A stretch of DNA of 42,110 nt, taken from positions 1 to 42,110 of the forward strand of contig PLWV01000014.1 of NCBI GenBank assembly GCA_003153155.1. The letters run 5' to 3'. Position 1 is the stretch's first letter; every line of letters starts with the position of its first letter. The notes below the pieces were generated by a model, which worked only from the letters and a program-made list of their open reading frames with translations, searched no databases and was not told the origin of the DNA. The translations under genes and the position numbers were made by a program. The DNA comes from Gallionella sp. GTDB lineage: Bacteria > Pseudomonadota > Gammaproteobacteria > Burkholderiales > Gallionellaceae. Shown in pieces: positions 1 to 7,244 of the stretch.

Positions 1-211
1 CTTTAAACTATGTGTCGCCAGCAACGTATGAAAATCAGTTGGCTTAATCGGGTGTCAATTAAATCGGGGGAAGATTCTGCATCAAGTGGTTCGATACGCT
101 TTGCGTACCCTGTGCTGAGTTTGTCGAAGCATCAGGGCGAACGGCTAAAGAAAACAACATTGCGGCTAATCCTGAGGTCTGCGCCTCCAAAGCTGGATGC
201 GCTCAGTTATG
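1..211. repeat. Non-coding edge with a REP-like hairpin
   Basis: No convincing gene lies in this stretch. A hairpin can be read at about 108-137: CCCTG-T-GCT pairs with AGC-AT-CAGGG around the loop GAGTTTGTCGAA, and it is followed by GCGAACGGC. Related motifs (TGAGCTTGTCGAA, CAGGGCGAACGG, CCGTTCG) recur near 10785, 20617, 25575, 25840 and 35823. This suggests a dispersed palindromic repeat family rather than a gene-specific signal. Open frames crossing the stretch have no recognisable protein features. Confidence 0.45.
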
Positions 212-544
212 CTACTCCTTGGTCTCAGCCGCTTCATCCTTACGCTTGCAGCACCAGCCACGCATACCTGTCTGGAATTTCTCGCGTTCTTCCGGTGTCA
301 TCTGTTCCAAACGATGGCGATACCAGCGCCCATGACAGCCGTGCCCGCGGAAGCCGCCGAACAAAATCTTGCTCAACAGCAGCAGACCCATCGCTTGCAG
401 GTAGCCGATCTCTTTTCCTCCGGCGAACAATGCCGGAATCAGCCAGTTCCACAGCGCCATCACCACCCAGCCCAATGCCGCGACGCCAACCACCACCAAC
501 AGCCCAATCTTCCAGCAACTCGATTTACAGCAGTTCATGCCCAT
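212..544 (-). CDS. Small Cys/His-rich membrane protein, partner of the ECF sigma factor
   Basis: This 110-residue protein has a Cys-containing N-terminus (CCKSSC), one hydrophobic segment at about residues 12-40, a second weaker hydrophobic stretch at about 48-62, then a Gly/His/Cys-rich stretch (GHGCHG) and the motif EQMTPEEREKF. That motif resembles the helical hairpin of Spy/CpxP/CnrX-type periplasmic metal or stress sensors. It starts 12 bases after the sigma factor stop and has a good ribosome site (AAAGGAG, 8 bases before the ATG), so the two genes should be cotranscribed. An anti-sigma or metal-sensing role is inferred from the pairing and the Cys/His content. No classical anti-sigma domain is recognisable. 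Confidence 0.75.
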   Translation of the reverse strand: MGMNCCKSSCWKIGLLVVVGVAALGWVVMALWNWLIPALFAGGKEIGYLQAMGLLLLSKILFGGFRGHGCHGRWYRHRLEQMTPEEREKFQTGMRGWCCKRKDEAAETKE

Positions 545-556
545 CTCACTTCTCCT

Positions 557-1132
557 TTAAAAATTAAATTCGTCATAGATTGTTTTTAATGTACCGCGCA
601 AATGCATCACCGCATAACGCTTGCGCGCCAGCAAGGTATTCACACCCACACCGCTTTCCGCCGCCAACTCCTTGAAGCTACGCCCCTCCAGTTCGTGGGC
701 GATGAATACGTCGCACTGTTCCACCGGCAGTTCGGCTAGCGCGGCATACAACTCCTCCAGCAACACCGCTCGCGCATAGGCCGCTTCCGGCCCGGCATCC
801 GGCGATGGCAGAACTTCATCCAGCCAACTTCCCTCATCGCCCTCGCCCGACACTTCTGGAAGCGGCTCCTCTTTCTTCTTGCGAAAGCGGTCGATGATCC
901 GATTGCGCGCCACGCCGAACAGCCATGCACCGACCTGCTCGATGGGTTCCGGCAGGCGGTACGCTGCCACGAACTCATAGAACACATCCTGCAGGATGTC
1001 CTCCGCCTCACTCGCATCGGGCACGCGCCGCCGGATGAAATTCCTGAGCCGCCCGCGCTCGCGCGCGACGGTTTCAACGATACGTTTGTTTTGTTCAGCC
1101 ATCAGCGCGTTGGAGGTTAGTGTCGTATCCAT
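557..1132 (-). CDS. ECF-type RNA polymerase sigma factor
   Basis: This 191-residue protein has the two-domain ECF layout. Region 2 contains AEDILQDVFYEFV (about 42-54) and WLFGVARNRIIDRFRK (about 69-84, the -10 recognition helix). Region 4 contains LPVEQCDVFIAHELEGRSF followed by a helix-turn-helix (ELAAESGVGVNTLLARKRYA, about 155-174). Such factors direct RNA polymerase to stress or envelope-response promoters. It is the first gene of a two-gene unit with the small membrane protein. I chose the ATG at 1132, although its ribosome site is weak. An internal Met at 1102 is an alternative start with no better site. The target regulon cannot be read from the window. Confidence 0.9.
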   Translation of the reverse strand: MDTTLTSNALMAEQNKRIVETVARERGRLRNFIRRRVPDASEAEDILQDVFYEFVAAYRLPEPIEQVGAWLFGVARNRIIDRFRKKKEEPLPEVSGEGDEGSWLDEVLPSPDAGPEAAYARAVLLEELYAALAELPVEQCDVFIAHELEGRSFKELAAESGVGVNTLLARKRYAVMHLRGTLKTIYDEFNF

Positions 1133-1372
1133 ACCTGTGAAGACGAATCACAGATGAAAATATTGTACGGATAGTTAAGAAAGGAATAGGTGTCGCGTAG
1201 GCTTGTTCAATCTCGGTCATTCCGAGGATTATGCCGCAAGCGGCTAACCTAGGCTACGCTTGCTCTAATCTTTCGATCTTGCGCGGCTATGACAAAATCA
1301 ATTGGGCTCCGTCCCTAAGAATTCCTTGACGGTTTCCTGGGTATTCGAGCTTCTGATTTTTTAGGGTGTGGC
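1133..1372. other. Intergenic region between divergent genes
   Basis: No gene is visible here. The stretch separates the divergent sigma factor and Lys/Ala-rich protein genes and should hold both promoters. A small GCCGC-AA-GCGGC hairpin lies near 1232. No confident sigma-70 promoter pair could be assigned. Confidence 0.4.
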
Positions 1373-1461
1373 GTCAACCGAACAAGTGTGCAATCCGTTA
1401 TAGGCACACGACACGGTAGTGTCTTAAACGTTTATTAATCTACTAAAAATTGGAGTTCATA
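1373..1461 (+). promoter_or_regulatory. Conserved promoter/leader of the Lys/Ala-rich protein gene
   Basis: About 89 bases upstream of the ATG are nearly identical, in inverted orientation, to the leader of the paralogue at 2914-3001. Shared blocks are GTCAACCGAACAA, CGTTATAGGC, the perfect palindrome GACAC-GGTA-GTGTC (1410-1423), and TTATTAATCTACTAAAAATTGGAG, which includes the ribosome site GGAG. The palindrome just downstream of the -10-like TATAGG could be an operator or a 5-prime UTR hairpin. Conservation over a block without coding capacity argues for shared regulation or recent duplication. Confidence 0.6.
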
Positions 1462-1749
1462 ATGAGCAAACTGTTATCCGTACTGGTCGCTGCTGTATTC
1501 GCAGCTGTTTCTTTCACCGCTGTTGCTGCTGACGCAACTCCTGCTGCTACGGCTGCTAAGGCCGGCGTTACGGCTCAAAAGGCCGACGCTACGGCTGCCA
1601 AGGCTGACGTTGCGGCTGCTAAGGCTGACGTTGCGGCTGACGCTGCGGTTGCTGATAAGAGCAAAAAGCACAAAAAGGCTGCCAAGAAGCACAAAAAGGC
1701 TGCCAAGGCTCAGTCTGAGGCTGCTAAGGCTGACGCTGCTGTTAAGTAA
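1462..1749 (+). CDS. Secreted Lys/Ala-rich low-complexity protein, copy 1
   Basis: This 95-residue protein starts at the ATG at 1462, behind GGAG. An upstream in-frame TTG would fall inside the ribosome site. The N-terminus (MSKLLSVLVAAVFAAVSF) is a classical signal peptide with likely cleavage after AVAADA. The mature part is almost entirely Ala, Lys, Asp and Thr, with repeated AAKADV units and a basic block KSKKHKKAAKKHKK. Composition resembles enterobacterial acid-shock protein Asr and histone H1-like tails, but that similarity is compositional only. A periplasmic charged, disordered protein is the safe description. Its paralogue is at 2677-2913, and it has its own promoter and terminator. 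Confidence 0.8.
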   Translation: MSKLLSVLVAAVFAAVSFTAVAADATPAATAAKAGVTAQKADATAAKADVAAAKADVAADAAVADKSKKHKKAAKKHKKAAKAQSEAAKADAAVK

Positions 1750-1767
1750 TTTGTCACATGTTAGAAG

Positions 1768-1794
1768 AAGGCAGGGGTGACCCTGCCTTTTTTT
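1768..1794 (+). terminator. Rho-independent terminator of Lys/Ala-rich gene copy 1
   Basis: AAGGCAGGG and CCCTGCCTT form a perfect 9-bp stem around the loop GTGA, followed by a run of T. The same sequence, inverted, ends the paralogue at 2633-2659. Confidence 0.92.
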
Positions 1795-1842
1795 ATTTGT
1801 AGTGATTAAAAGGTACCGGAGTAAATTTCTTTTTCTTGCACG

Positions 1843-2236
1843 TCATTTTAACTCATAAAATAATTCGACTCCGGTACTGAGGTCTCCCGCGACCTGCGGG
1901 CCGGAGAACGAGAAGTCCAGTTGCTCCGCAATGCCGAGCTCATACAGATCGAGATGCTCGGGGAGTGCCAACACCGATTGCAGCATATGCAATTTATTGA
2001 CCCGCGCGGAATCGACGCGCGTCAGCGCTTGCGCCAGAAAATCGGCCTGCTTCTGGTTGTTGCCCTCCATGCATACGCGGTCACCCGGTTCGAGCACAGC
2101 TTCGAGCAGGCGAACCGCCATATCCGCGGGCACCACCTTGTCATGCAGCGACGCCCAGCACCGATGCTGCCCGCTTCAGCTTGTGGTTGTGTCTCTGTCG
2201 TTCGTGATCCCAGATTTTTTCGGCGGGCTTTAGCAT
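1843..2236 (-). pseudogene. mdcA: mdcA remnant (malonate decarboxylase alpha subunit), copy 1
   Basis: Read from the ATG at 2236, the start resembles the MdcA N-terminus (AEKIWDHERQRHNHKLKRA). A 2-base deletion near codon 29, relative to the second copy at 15726-15891, shifts the frame. The other frame then continues with VPADMAVRLLEAVLEPGDRV, EGNNQKQADFLAQALTRVD, LHMLQSVLALPEHLDLYELG and LDFSFSGPQ, which are hallmarks of the alpha subunit (acetyl-S-ACP:malonate ACP transferase) of biotin-independent malonate decarboxylase. Similarity stops at about 1900 and a stop follows at 1843, so less than a quarter of a roughly 550-residue protein remains. No other mdc genes are nearby. It is a decayed fragment and cannot be functional. 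Confidence 0.8.
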
Positions 2237-2343
2237 GATTGTTTTGGGTGTCTGTATTTTTTCTTACTCTAATTATTGTGGAATAAGTGAAATCAACTTG
2301 AGTGTATGTCCGGTTTCGACTGCCACACATTTCGGACGGTCGA

Positions 2344-2571
2344 TCACATCAACTCAATCACTCTTGCCACATCGCCATGGCACTCCGAACACAAACCGAC
2401 TAGTAACAAGTCGCCTGCTTTGACTGCCCCGGAGAAATTGGTAATCGTGACCTCATGACGGCATTTTCCACACCAGACATTAGAGAGCAATTGCTTTTTT
2501 GTATCACTGGGAATGGTTGCCCACAGTTTAGCTGCGGGGCCGGAAAATTTAGGAATGGATTCGTTGGTCAT
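2344..2571 (-). CDS. Small zinc-ribbon-like protein of unknown function
   Basis: This 75-residue protein carries two paired-cysteine knuckles, WCGKCRHE (about 33-40) and LCSECHGD (about 60-67), separated by about 22 residues with a GAVKAGDLLLVG strand. This is a likely single zinc site of ribbon type. There is no signal peptide or membrane segment, so it is probably cytoplasmic. The ribosome site is weak (GTAGAAAAAC). It stands alone on the minus strand between the two inverted Lys/Ala-rich genes. It looks like a real conserved-hypothetical protein, but I cannot name a function. Confidence 0.6.
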   Translation of the reverse strand: MTNESIPKFSGPAAKLWATIPSDTKKQLLSNVWCGKCRHEVTITNFSGAVKAGDLLLVGLCSECHGDVARVIELM

Positions 2572-2632
2572 AAGTTTTTCTACAGCGTCACCGTAGCAGA
2601 ATTCAGATAGCTTTCTGGAATATCTGGATAAT

Positions 2633-2659
2633 AAAAAAAGGCAGGGTCACCCCTGCCTT
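2633..2659 (-). terminator. Rho-independent terminator of Lys/Ala-rich gene copy 2
   Basis: On the minus strand, AAGGCAGGG-GTGA-CCCTGCCTT is followed by a T run. Stem and loop are identical to the terminator at 1768-1794. It lies 17 bases past the stop of the gene at 2677. Confidence 0.92.
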
Positions 2660-2676
2660 CTTAAAACATATGTCAA

Positions 2677-2913
2677 TTACTTGGCAGGGCCGCCTTCATT
2701 ATTAGCGGGAGCCTTCTTAGCCTTCTTGTGCTTTTTAGCCTTCTTAGCTTTCTTTTCCTTCTTGGCAGGAGCAGCAGCTTCTGTCTTGGCAGGAGCAGCA
2801 GCCGTGGTAGCTGGAGCAGCCTTGGCAGGAGCCATAGCTGCGTCAGCAGCAACAGCGGTGAAAGAAACAGCAGCGAATACAGCAGCGATCAGTACGGATA
2901 ACAGTTTGCTCAT
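2677..2913 (-). CDS. Secreted Lys/Ala-rich low-complexity protein, copy 2
   Basis: This 78-residue protein starts at 2913 behind GGAG. Its signal peptide (MSKLLSVLIAAVFAAVSF then TAVAADA) differs from copy 1 at one residue. The mature part is Ala/Pro/Lys-rich with PAKTEAAAPAKKEKKAKKAKKHKKAKKA-type blocks, so the export signal is conserved while the low-complexity tail has diverged by repeat expansion and exchange. The orientation is inverted relative to copy 1, and leader and terminator are shared. The protein probably acts in the periplasm or outside the cell. An acid-stress (Asr-like) role is only a compositional guess. Confidence 0.8.
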   Translation of the reverse strand: MSKLLSVLIAAVFAAVSFTAVAADAAMAPAKAAPATTAAAPAKTEAAAPAKKEKKAKKAKKHKKAKKAPANNEGGPAK

Positions 2914-3001
2914 GGTGAACTCCAATTTTTAGTAGATTAATAATCGTTTAAGACACTACCGTGTCGGGGCCTATAACGCACTGCACATTTGTTCGGTTGA
3001 C
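2914..3001 (-). promoter_or_regulatory. Conserved promoter/leader of Lys/Ala-rich gene copy 2
   Basis: This is the inverted near-identical counterpart of 1373-1461, with the palindrome GACAC-GGTA-GTGTC at 2952-2965, a TATAGG box and the ribosome site TTGGAGTTCA. Differences from copy 1 are scattered single bases, mainly between the palindrome and the GTCAACCG block. Confidence 0.6.
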
Positions 3002-3334
3002 ATTACTAAACGGCACTGGTTATGTGGTGCAGGGGAGGGAGCAACACCTCTCATATCACCGCCAACAGAACTGACAATCGAATGGCGGCTCTTGGCACAC
3101 AGCAGCCAGACGCACTTTGTTATAGTCTATGCACCATGGTTCAGACAGATGAAACTTGCATTTTTCAGAGTGAAGTATAAGAAATGACACATCCTTGCCC
3201 TTGACCAGATCATTCATCACTCAAAAAGCGACATAGGATTTCGCAATAAGTGGTAGGATTTCGCAATAAGAGGAAGTGCACACCGCGCGTCCGAAGTTGG
3301 CCGGCAGCATTGTTGTTCCATGTAAGGAGGTAAC
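3002..3334. promoter_or_regulatory. Upstream region of the FAD oxidoreductase with a direct repeat
   Basis: No gene is seen in this stretch. A 17-base direct repeat TAGGATTTCGCAATAAG occurs at 3234-3250 and 3254-3270, a 20-base centre-to-centre spacing, each followed by GG. It lies about 65-100 bases before the start codon. Two helically phased sites (about two turns) suit a transcription factor binding pair, but no regulator is encoded nearby. A strong ribosome site AAGGAGG is at 3324-3330. Confidence 0.4.
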
Positions 3335-4537
3335 ATGAAACACGTTTACGACTACGTGATAGTGGGCGGGGGGCTGGCGGGCGCATCGGCAGTGCAGGGC
3401 ATACGCGAGCTTGATGCGGTGGGCAGCATACTTCTGGCCGGCGAGGAAAGTCACTTGCCATATGACCGGCCGCCGCTGTCCAAGAAGCTGTGGTTTGGTA
3501 AACAGAAAGTGGAGGACATCTTTCTCCATGACCGCGCGTTCTACGATACACATGCTGTTACCCTGGCGCTGGGGGCAAAAGCGGCGCGGCTCGATTCCGG
3601 CAAAAAAACCATAACCACCGCCAATGGCGAGACCTACGGCTATAGAAAACTGCTGCTGGCAACGGGCTGCAAGTCGCGGACGCTGGACATCCCCGGCGGC
3701 GATCTCGAAGGCATCTGTTACTTCCGCAGCTTGGACGATTATCTGCGCACACGGGGCGTAGCCGCAGAGGGGAAATCCGCCGTGGTCATCGGCGGTGGGT
3801 TCATCGGCTCGGAGCTGGCCGCTGCGCTCAACATCAACAAACTGCATGTCACCATGATTTTCCCCGGCGCACTCCTCTGCGACCGCGTCTTGCCGGACTA
3901 CCTGGGGCGGGCAGTGCAGCAACGTTATCAGGAGAAGGGCGTCAGGATACTGGCGGAGGACAAACCTGTTTCATTCAGCAGGAACGGCGCTCAATTCATC
4001 ACCCGCACCGGGAAGGGCGAAACGATAGCGTCGGATATTGTGATCGTCGGCGTGGGCGTTATTCCGGAGATGGAACTGGCCAAGAGCGGCGGCCTGGAAG
4101 TGGGCAATGGGATCGTGGTGAACGAATACCTTGAGACTTCCAGTCCGGATATTTACGCCGCAGGCGACGACGCCTTTTTTCCTTACCGGGCACTGGGACA
4201 ACCGATGCGTATCGAGCACTGGGACAACGCCCTCAATCAGGGGAAATGGGCGGGGCGGAATATGGCCGGCGCGCATGAACCCTTTACCTATCAGCCGTAT
4301 TTTTTCTCGGACCTGTTCGAGTTCGGCTACGAGGCGACCGGCGAGGTTGATTCGCGACTGGAAACTTTCGCCGACTGGCAGAAGGAAAACGATACCGGCG
4401 TCATCTACTACCAGCGCGACGGAATGGTGCGGGGCGTGATGATGTGCAACGTGTGGGACAAGGTCGAGACGGCGCGCGAACTCATCAGGAAAGGGGAAAG
4501 GATGACGCCGGAGAAATTGCGCGGCCTCATCCGCTAG
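3335..4537 (+). CDS. NAD(P)/FAD-dependent oxidoreductase (ferredoxin-reductase type)
   Basis: This 400-residue flavoprotein has an FAD-binding Rossmann motif YVIVGGGLAGASA (about 7-19), an NAD(P)-binding motif AVVIGGGFIGSELA (about 149-162), and the second FAD motif DIYAAGDDAFF (about 272-282). A C-terminal reductase domain follows (YFFSDLFEFGYEATGEVD). The layout matches the putidaredoxin/rubredoxin reductase and AIF-like family, which moves electrons from NAD(P)H to a small iron-sulfur or other acceptor. The redox partner is not encoded nearby. The start is fixed by AAGGAGG four bases before the ATG. It precedes folB by 43 bases and may be cotranscribed with the folate genes. Confidence 0.9.
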   Translation: MKHVYDYVIVGGGLAGASAVQGIRELDAVGSILLAGEESHLPYDRPPLSKKLWFGKQKVEDIFLHDRAFYDTHAVTLALGAKAARLDSGKKTITTANGETYGYRKLLLATGCKSRTLDIPGGDLEGICYFRSLDDYLRTRGVAAEGKSAVVIGGGFIGSELAAALNINKLHVTMIFPGALLCDRVLPDYLGRAVQQRYQEKGVRILAEDKPVSFSRNGAQFITRTGKGETIASDIVIVGVGVIPEMELAKSGGLEVGNGIVVNEYLETSSPDIYAAGDDAFFPYRALGQPMRIEHWDNALNQGKWAGRNMAGAHEPFTYQPYFFSDLFEFGYEATGEVDSRLETFADWQKENDTGVIYYQRDGMVRGVMMCNVWDKVETARELIRKGERMTPEKLRGLIR

Positions 4538-4580
4538 TTTGCGTTGATGGATTTTGCTGGTGGCTGTCCGGGGAGAATCT

Positions 4581-4943
4581 ATGGAAGACATGATGGACCG
4601 CATCCGCATTTGCGACCTTCTTGCCCGCTGTATTTTGGGCATCAACGAAGGCGAGCGCCGCGAAAAGCAGGACGTGCTGATCAACCTGGCCATCTACACC
4701 GACCTGCGCAAGGCCGGCAAAAGCGACCGCATCGAGGACACCGTTGATTACCGAGCGCTTAAAAAGCGCGTTCTCGCCATGGTGGAAAGCTCCCACTACC
4801 TTCTGGAGGAGGCACTGGCGGATGCCGTTGCGGAACTCTGTCTCGGCCAGCAGGGCGTGCGGCAGGTTGACGTGCGCGTGGAAAAGCCGAATGCACTCCG
4901 CTTTGCCAGGAGCGTGGCGGTGGAAATCACCCGCAAGCGCTGA
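4581..4943 (+). CDS. folB: Dihydroneopterin aldolase
   Basis: The 120-residue product cleaves 7,8-dihydroneopterin to 6-hydroxymethyl-7,8-dihydropterin in folate synthesis. Family features visible are IRICDLLARCILGINEGER (about 8-26, with the conserved Glu near 24-25), VDYRAL with the active-site Tyr at about 58, and VEKPNALRFA with the catalytic Lys at about 102. The length fits the family. I chose the ATG at 4581, behind GGGGAGA, over an upstream TTG. It sits 7 bases before folK, which performs the next step, so the two form a folate operon segment. Confidence 0.9.
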   Translation: MEDMMDRIRICDLLARCILGINEGERREKQDVLINLAIYTDLRKAGKSDRIEDTVDYRALKKRVLAMVESSHYLLEEALADAVAELCLGQQGVRQVDVRVEKPNALRFARSVAVEITRKR

Positions 4944-4950
4944 GCAGGCC

Positions 4951-5472
4951 ATGGCGCGCGCCTTCATCGGCATCGGCTCGAACATTGATCCTGCGGAAAA
5001 TGTACAAGCCGCGATCCGCAGCCTTGCTCAGAAAACCCATCTCGTTGGCATATCCATGGTCTATTGCACCGATGCGCTTGACCGCCCGGAACAGCCGCCT
5101 TATTACAATTGCGTGGTGGAGATCGAAACGGAAGCGCCCCCTGCGGAAGTGAAGCACGGCATATTGCGCACCATCGAGAACAACCTGGGACGCAAGCGGA
5201 CGGAAGACAAATATGCGCCGCGGACGATAGACCTCGACTTGATTGTATATGGCGACCTGACGATAGATGCGGAGGGTATCAAGCTTCCCGACCCGGAAAT
5301 CCTGGAGCGGCCGTTTCTCGCCATTCCACTTTTCGAGTTGGCGCCAGATATGGTGCTGGCGGGATACGGCTTGCGCATCGGCGAGATTGCGGCCAAGTTG
5401 CCGCTGGACGGAATGAAACCGCTGAAGGATTACGTCAAGCTTTTGAGAGAAGAAATGAGCCGAGGCATGTAG
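4951..5472 (+). CDS. folK: 6-hydroxymethyl-dihydropterin pyrophosphokinase (HPPK)
   Basis: The 173-residue enzyme transfers pyrophosphate from ATP to 6-hydroxymethyl-7,8-dihydropterin, making the substrate for dihydropteroate synthase. Family features are AFIGIGSNIDP at the start, the pterin/ATP loop region RKRTEDKYAPRTIDLDL with the magnesium-binding aspartates at about 94 and 96, and LERPFLAIPLFELAPD. The length is slightly above the usual 160. It follows folB directly. The stop lies inside the left arm of a palindromic element (5470-5532). Confidence 0.92.
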   Translation: MARAFIGIGSNIDPAENVQAAIRSLAQKTHLVGISMVYCTDALDRPEQPPYYNCVVEIETEAPPAEVKHGILRTIENNLGRKRTEDKYAPRTIDLDLIVYGDLTIDAEGIKLPDPEILERPFLAIPLFELAPDMVLAGYGLRIGEIAAKLPLDGMKPLKDYVKLLREEMSRGM

Positions 5473-5532
5473 GGCGCGTACCACTCGCCAATTAGAAATT
5501 GTCCTGCAATATGGCGCGTGGTATGCGCCCTA
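5470..5532. repeat. REP-like inverted repeat after folK
   Basis: Arms at 5470-5490 and 5512-5532 match 19 of 21 positions when one is reverse-complemented (TAGGGCGC-TACCAC-CGCCA), with a 21-base loop. No T run follows, so it looks like a mobile REP-type palindrome rather than a standard terminator, though it may stabilise the 3-prime end of the folK mRNA. Confidence 0.7.
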
Positions 5533-5577
5533 CCAGTTCCACCCCCAAGTTTCACAATATTACGGTTACCTTCCCTC

Positions 5578-5919
5578 AACATTGCGGCCATCTGTGAAAC
5601 CATGAGCCGACCCAACATGCGCTTCGTATCGGTCAAGACCGTTGAGCAGCAGAACATACAGGCTGTTCACCGTATCCGTGCCGGCTTGATTGAGCAACGT
5701 ATAGCCAAGGTCAACCAGATCCGAGGCCTGGTCTCTGAGTACGGTCTCGTTGCACCAAGAGAGATATTACACTTACATGCTGCAATACCTTTATGGCTGG
5801 AAGATGTGGAGGGCGGTCTGAGCAGTCGATTTCGCCGACTGTTGAATGGGATATGGGCAGACTTGTTATTGCTAGATCAGCGCGTGAAAGAACTCGCTAA
5901 AATCGCTACTAAACATTAA
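5578..5919 (+). pseudogene. IS110-family transposase fragment
   Basis: From about 5578 the frame reads AAICETMSRPNMRFVSVKT, then EQQNIQAVHRIRAGLIEQR, VNQIRGLVSEYG and LDQRVKEL. This is the central part of IS110/IS1111 DEDD transposases, between the RuvC-like catalytic core and the helical linker. The N-terminal DEDD domain is missing: sequence before 5578 is unrelated and includes the folK-distal palindrome. The C-terminal serine-containing transposase domain is also missing, since a stop follows at 5919. It is a non-functional internal remnant. Confidence 0.75.
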
Positions 5920-6043
5920 CTGTTGCGGTTGGTTCTTGACTCCGCCCTGCAATAACCTCCGCTGTCCCGTCCAGAAATGCCTTGACCTGCGCCAAGGTTT
6001 GCAGCCGTGCTTCTTCCATGTTGATCACCATGCCTTGCATCAT
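5920..6043 (-). pseudogene. N-terminal scrap of an integrase/transposase gene
   Basis: On the minus strand, starting at an ATG pair at 6043, the frame reads MVINMEEARLQTLAQVKAF then LDGTAEV before similarity is lost and a stop follows at 5909. The EARLxTLxQVxxFLDGTxxV pattern is familiar from the start of integrase-core (rve-type) transposases. Only about 30 residues remain. It abuts the IS110 remnant head-on, which suggests successive insertions and deletions at this spot. The assignment rests on pattern memory and is tentative. Confidence 0.4.
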
Positions 6044-6324
6044 GACCGATTCAGAACTTCAGACGCTCAGACTCATTTCTCGTTGAAAATACGATCCGCC
6101 TTCAGACCCATTTCATATTGGAAGAGGCTTTGACTATTATTCTCGGTCATGCATAATGTACGCACGCCATTTGGAGTGGCATTCTGGGTGTCGTTCATCC
6201 CCAAATCCCTGTCGGGGAATGACACGGCATCATCAAAACGGCGGTTCGACGATATTGAATAGGTTGATGCGCCAGTCAACTTCATGCAGGATCGGTAAAA
6301 ACCGTTACAGAAATAGAGGGAGCA
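6044..6324. other. Non-coding stretch with an imperfect hairpin
   Basis: No gene is supported. An imperfect palindrome lies at about 6188-6225 (GTGTCGTTC-AT-CCCC against GGGGAATGACAC). The region ends with a good ribosome site (GAGGGAG, 6315-6321) for the gene at 6325. Confidence 0.35.
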
Positions 6325-6720
6325 ATGACTACATTTTTCGGAATTGAGGAACACAATGCGCAAGGTTTTCTCGACAAGAGCATTGTATGCCTTCCACGCT
6401 CACCGGATGGCAAATCGGACTTACACAGTATCGTTTCGGCCATCAAGAACGAAGACATCGTTTTCATCAAACACTGCACGCCACAATCCAGCCTGCATAT
6501 CAAAGCCATAGGTGTTGTGTTGTCAGATTATCCAACTGAAAGCGATCTTGGCATTTGCTTGCCTGTCGAATGGGTGTGGCAGGGCGAAAAAGTTCTGGAG
6601 AATTTTGGCGAAGTACTGTCTTTATGCGGCAACGCGCTCTACGAAGAGCATAACATTCTGGTGCAAAGGGAAATCATCAATTTGCTGCCGGAGAAATACC
6701 AATTGCCGCAAGAGTGGTAA
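6325..6720 (+). CDS. Hypothetical protein, possibly EVE/PUA-like fold
   Basis: This 131-residue soluble protein has no signal peptide or membrane segment. The start is supported by GAGGGAG four bases upstream. The pattern IVSAIKNEDIVFIKH (about 37-51), LHIKAIGVVLSDY and LPVEWVWQGEK is reminiscent of EVE/PUA-like modules, small beta-barrels that bind modified bases and are often attached to restriction or RNA-modification systems. This fold guess is low-confidence. It is isolated between IS remnants and unrecognised small frames, with lower GC than the neighbouring housekeeping genes, which fits horizontal gain. Confidence 0.6.
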   Translation: MTTFFGIEEHNAQGFLDKSIVCLPRSPDGKSDLHSIVSAIKNEDIVFIKHCTPQSSLHIKAIGVVLSDYPTESDLGICLPVEWVWQGEKVLENFGEVLSLCGNALYEEHNILVQREIINLLPEKYQLPQEW

Positions 6721-7244
6721 AACCAAAACACCAAGGCCGCCCGGCTCAAAGAACCGGCAGACATTGGTGCGCTAACATCAAATTGGAACAGTGATAATCC
6801 AGTTACTTGATTTATCCGAACCGGCGAGGCAACCAATGCTCGAATGCTGGGCGCCCGCTATGGAGAAAATACTTGACCGTCCGCTTGTGGCACCCAGCGG
6901 CTATACGCACATACTAACTGACTGCCCGAAAGCTGCAACTGGAATTAAGAATCTGTCTTCACTACTTTCATCGCCTGAAAACGGATGCTGGTGACGTGCA
7001 GCACGCGACACATGGCGGAACTTGGTGATCTACTACAATGCAGAATTTACACCCGATGATGCACTGACGTATGATGCAAAAACTCTCTCCGCAAATGGTA
7101 CTAAATTGACTGCAGTTCACCAGGATATAACCATGTCGATGAAGTTGTTTAGATACTTTGGCATATTGACCGTGGAGAGGAAATGGGGCAGTCTGTCGAA
7201 GCAACAAACTTAAAACTTACAGGGATAATATCAGAAGGTATGCC
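6721..7244. other. Gene-poor stretch, one doubtful small frame
   Basis: Nothing recognisable was found. A GTG-started frame at 7022-7213 (63 residues, beginning VIYYNAEFTPDDALTYDA) has protein-like composition but no clear ribosome site or known motif. It might be a decayed accessory gene preceding the membrane protein at 7245. A ribosome site AGAAGG at 7233-7238 serves that next gene. Confidence 0.25.

Noticed and set aside
1921..2238. Plus-strand frames opposite the mdcA remnant
   Set aside because: They are antisense to a recognisable, though broken, mdcA sequence.
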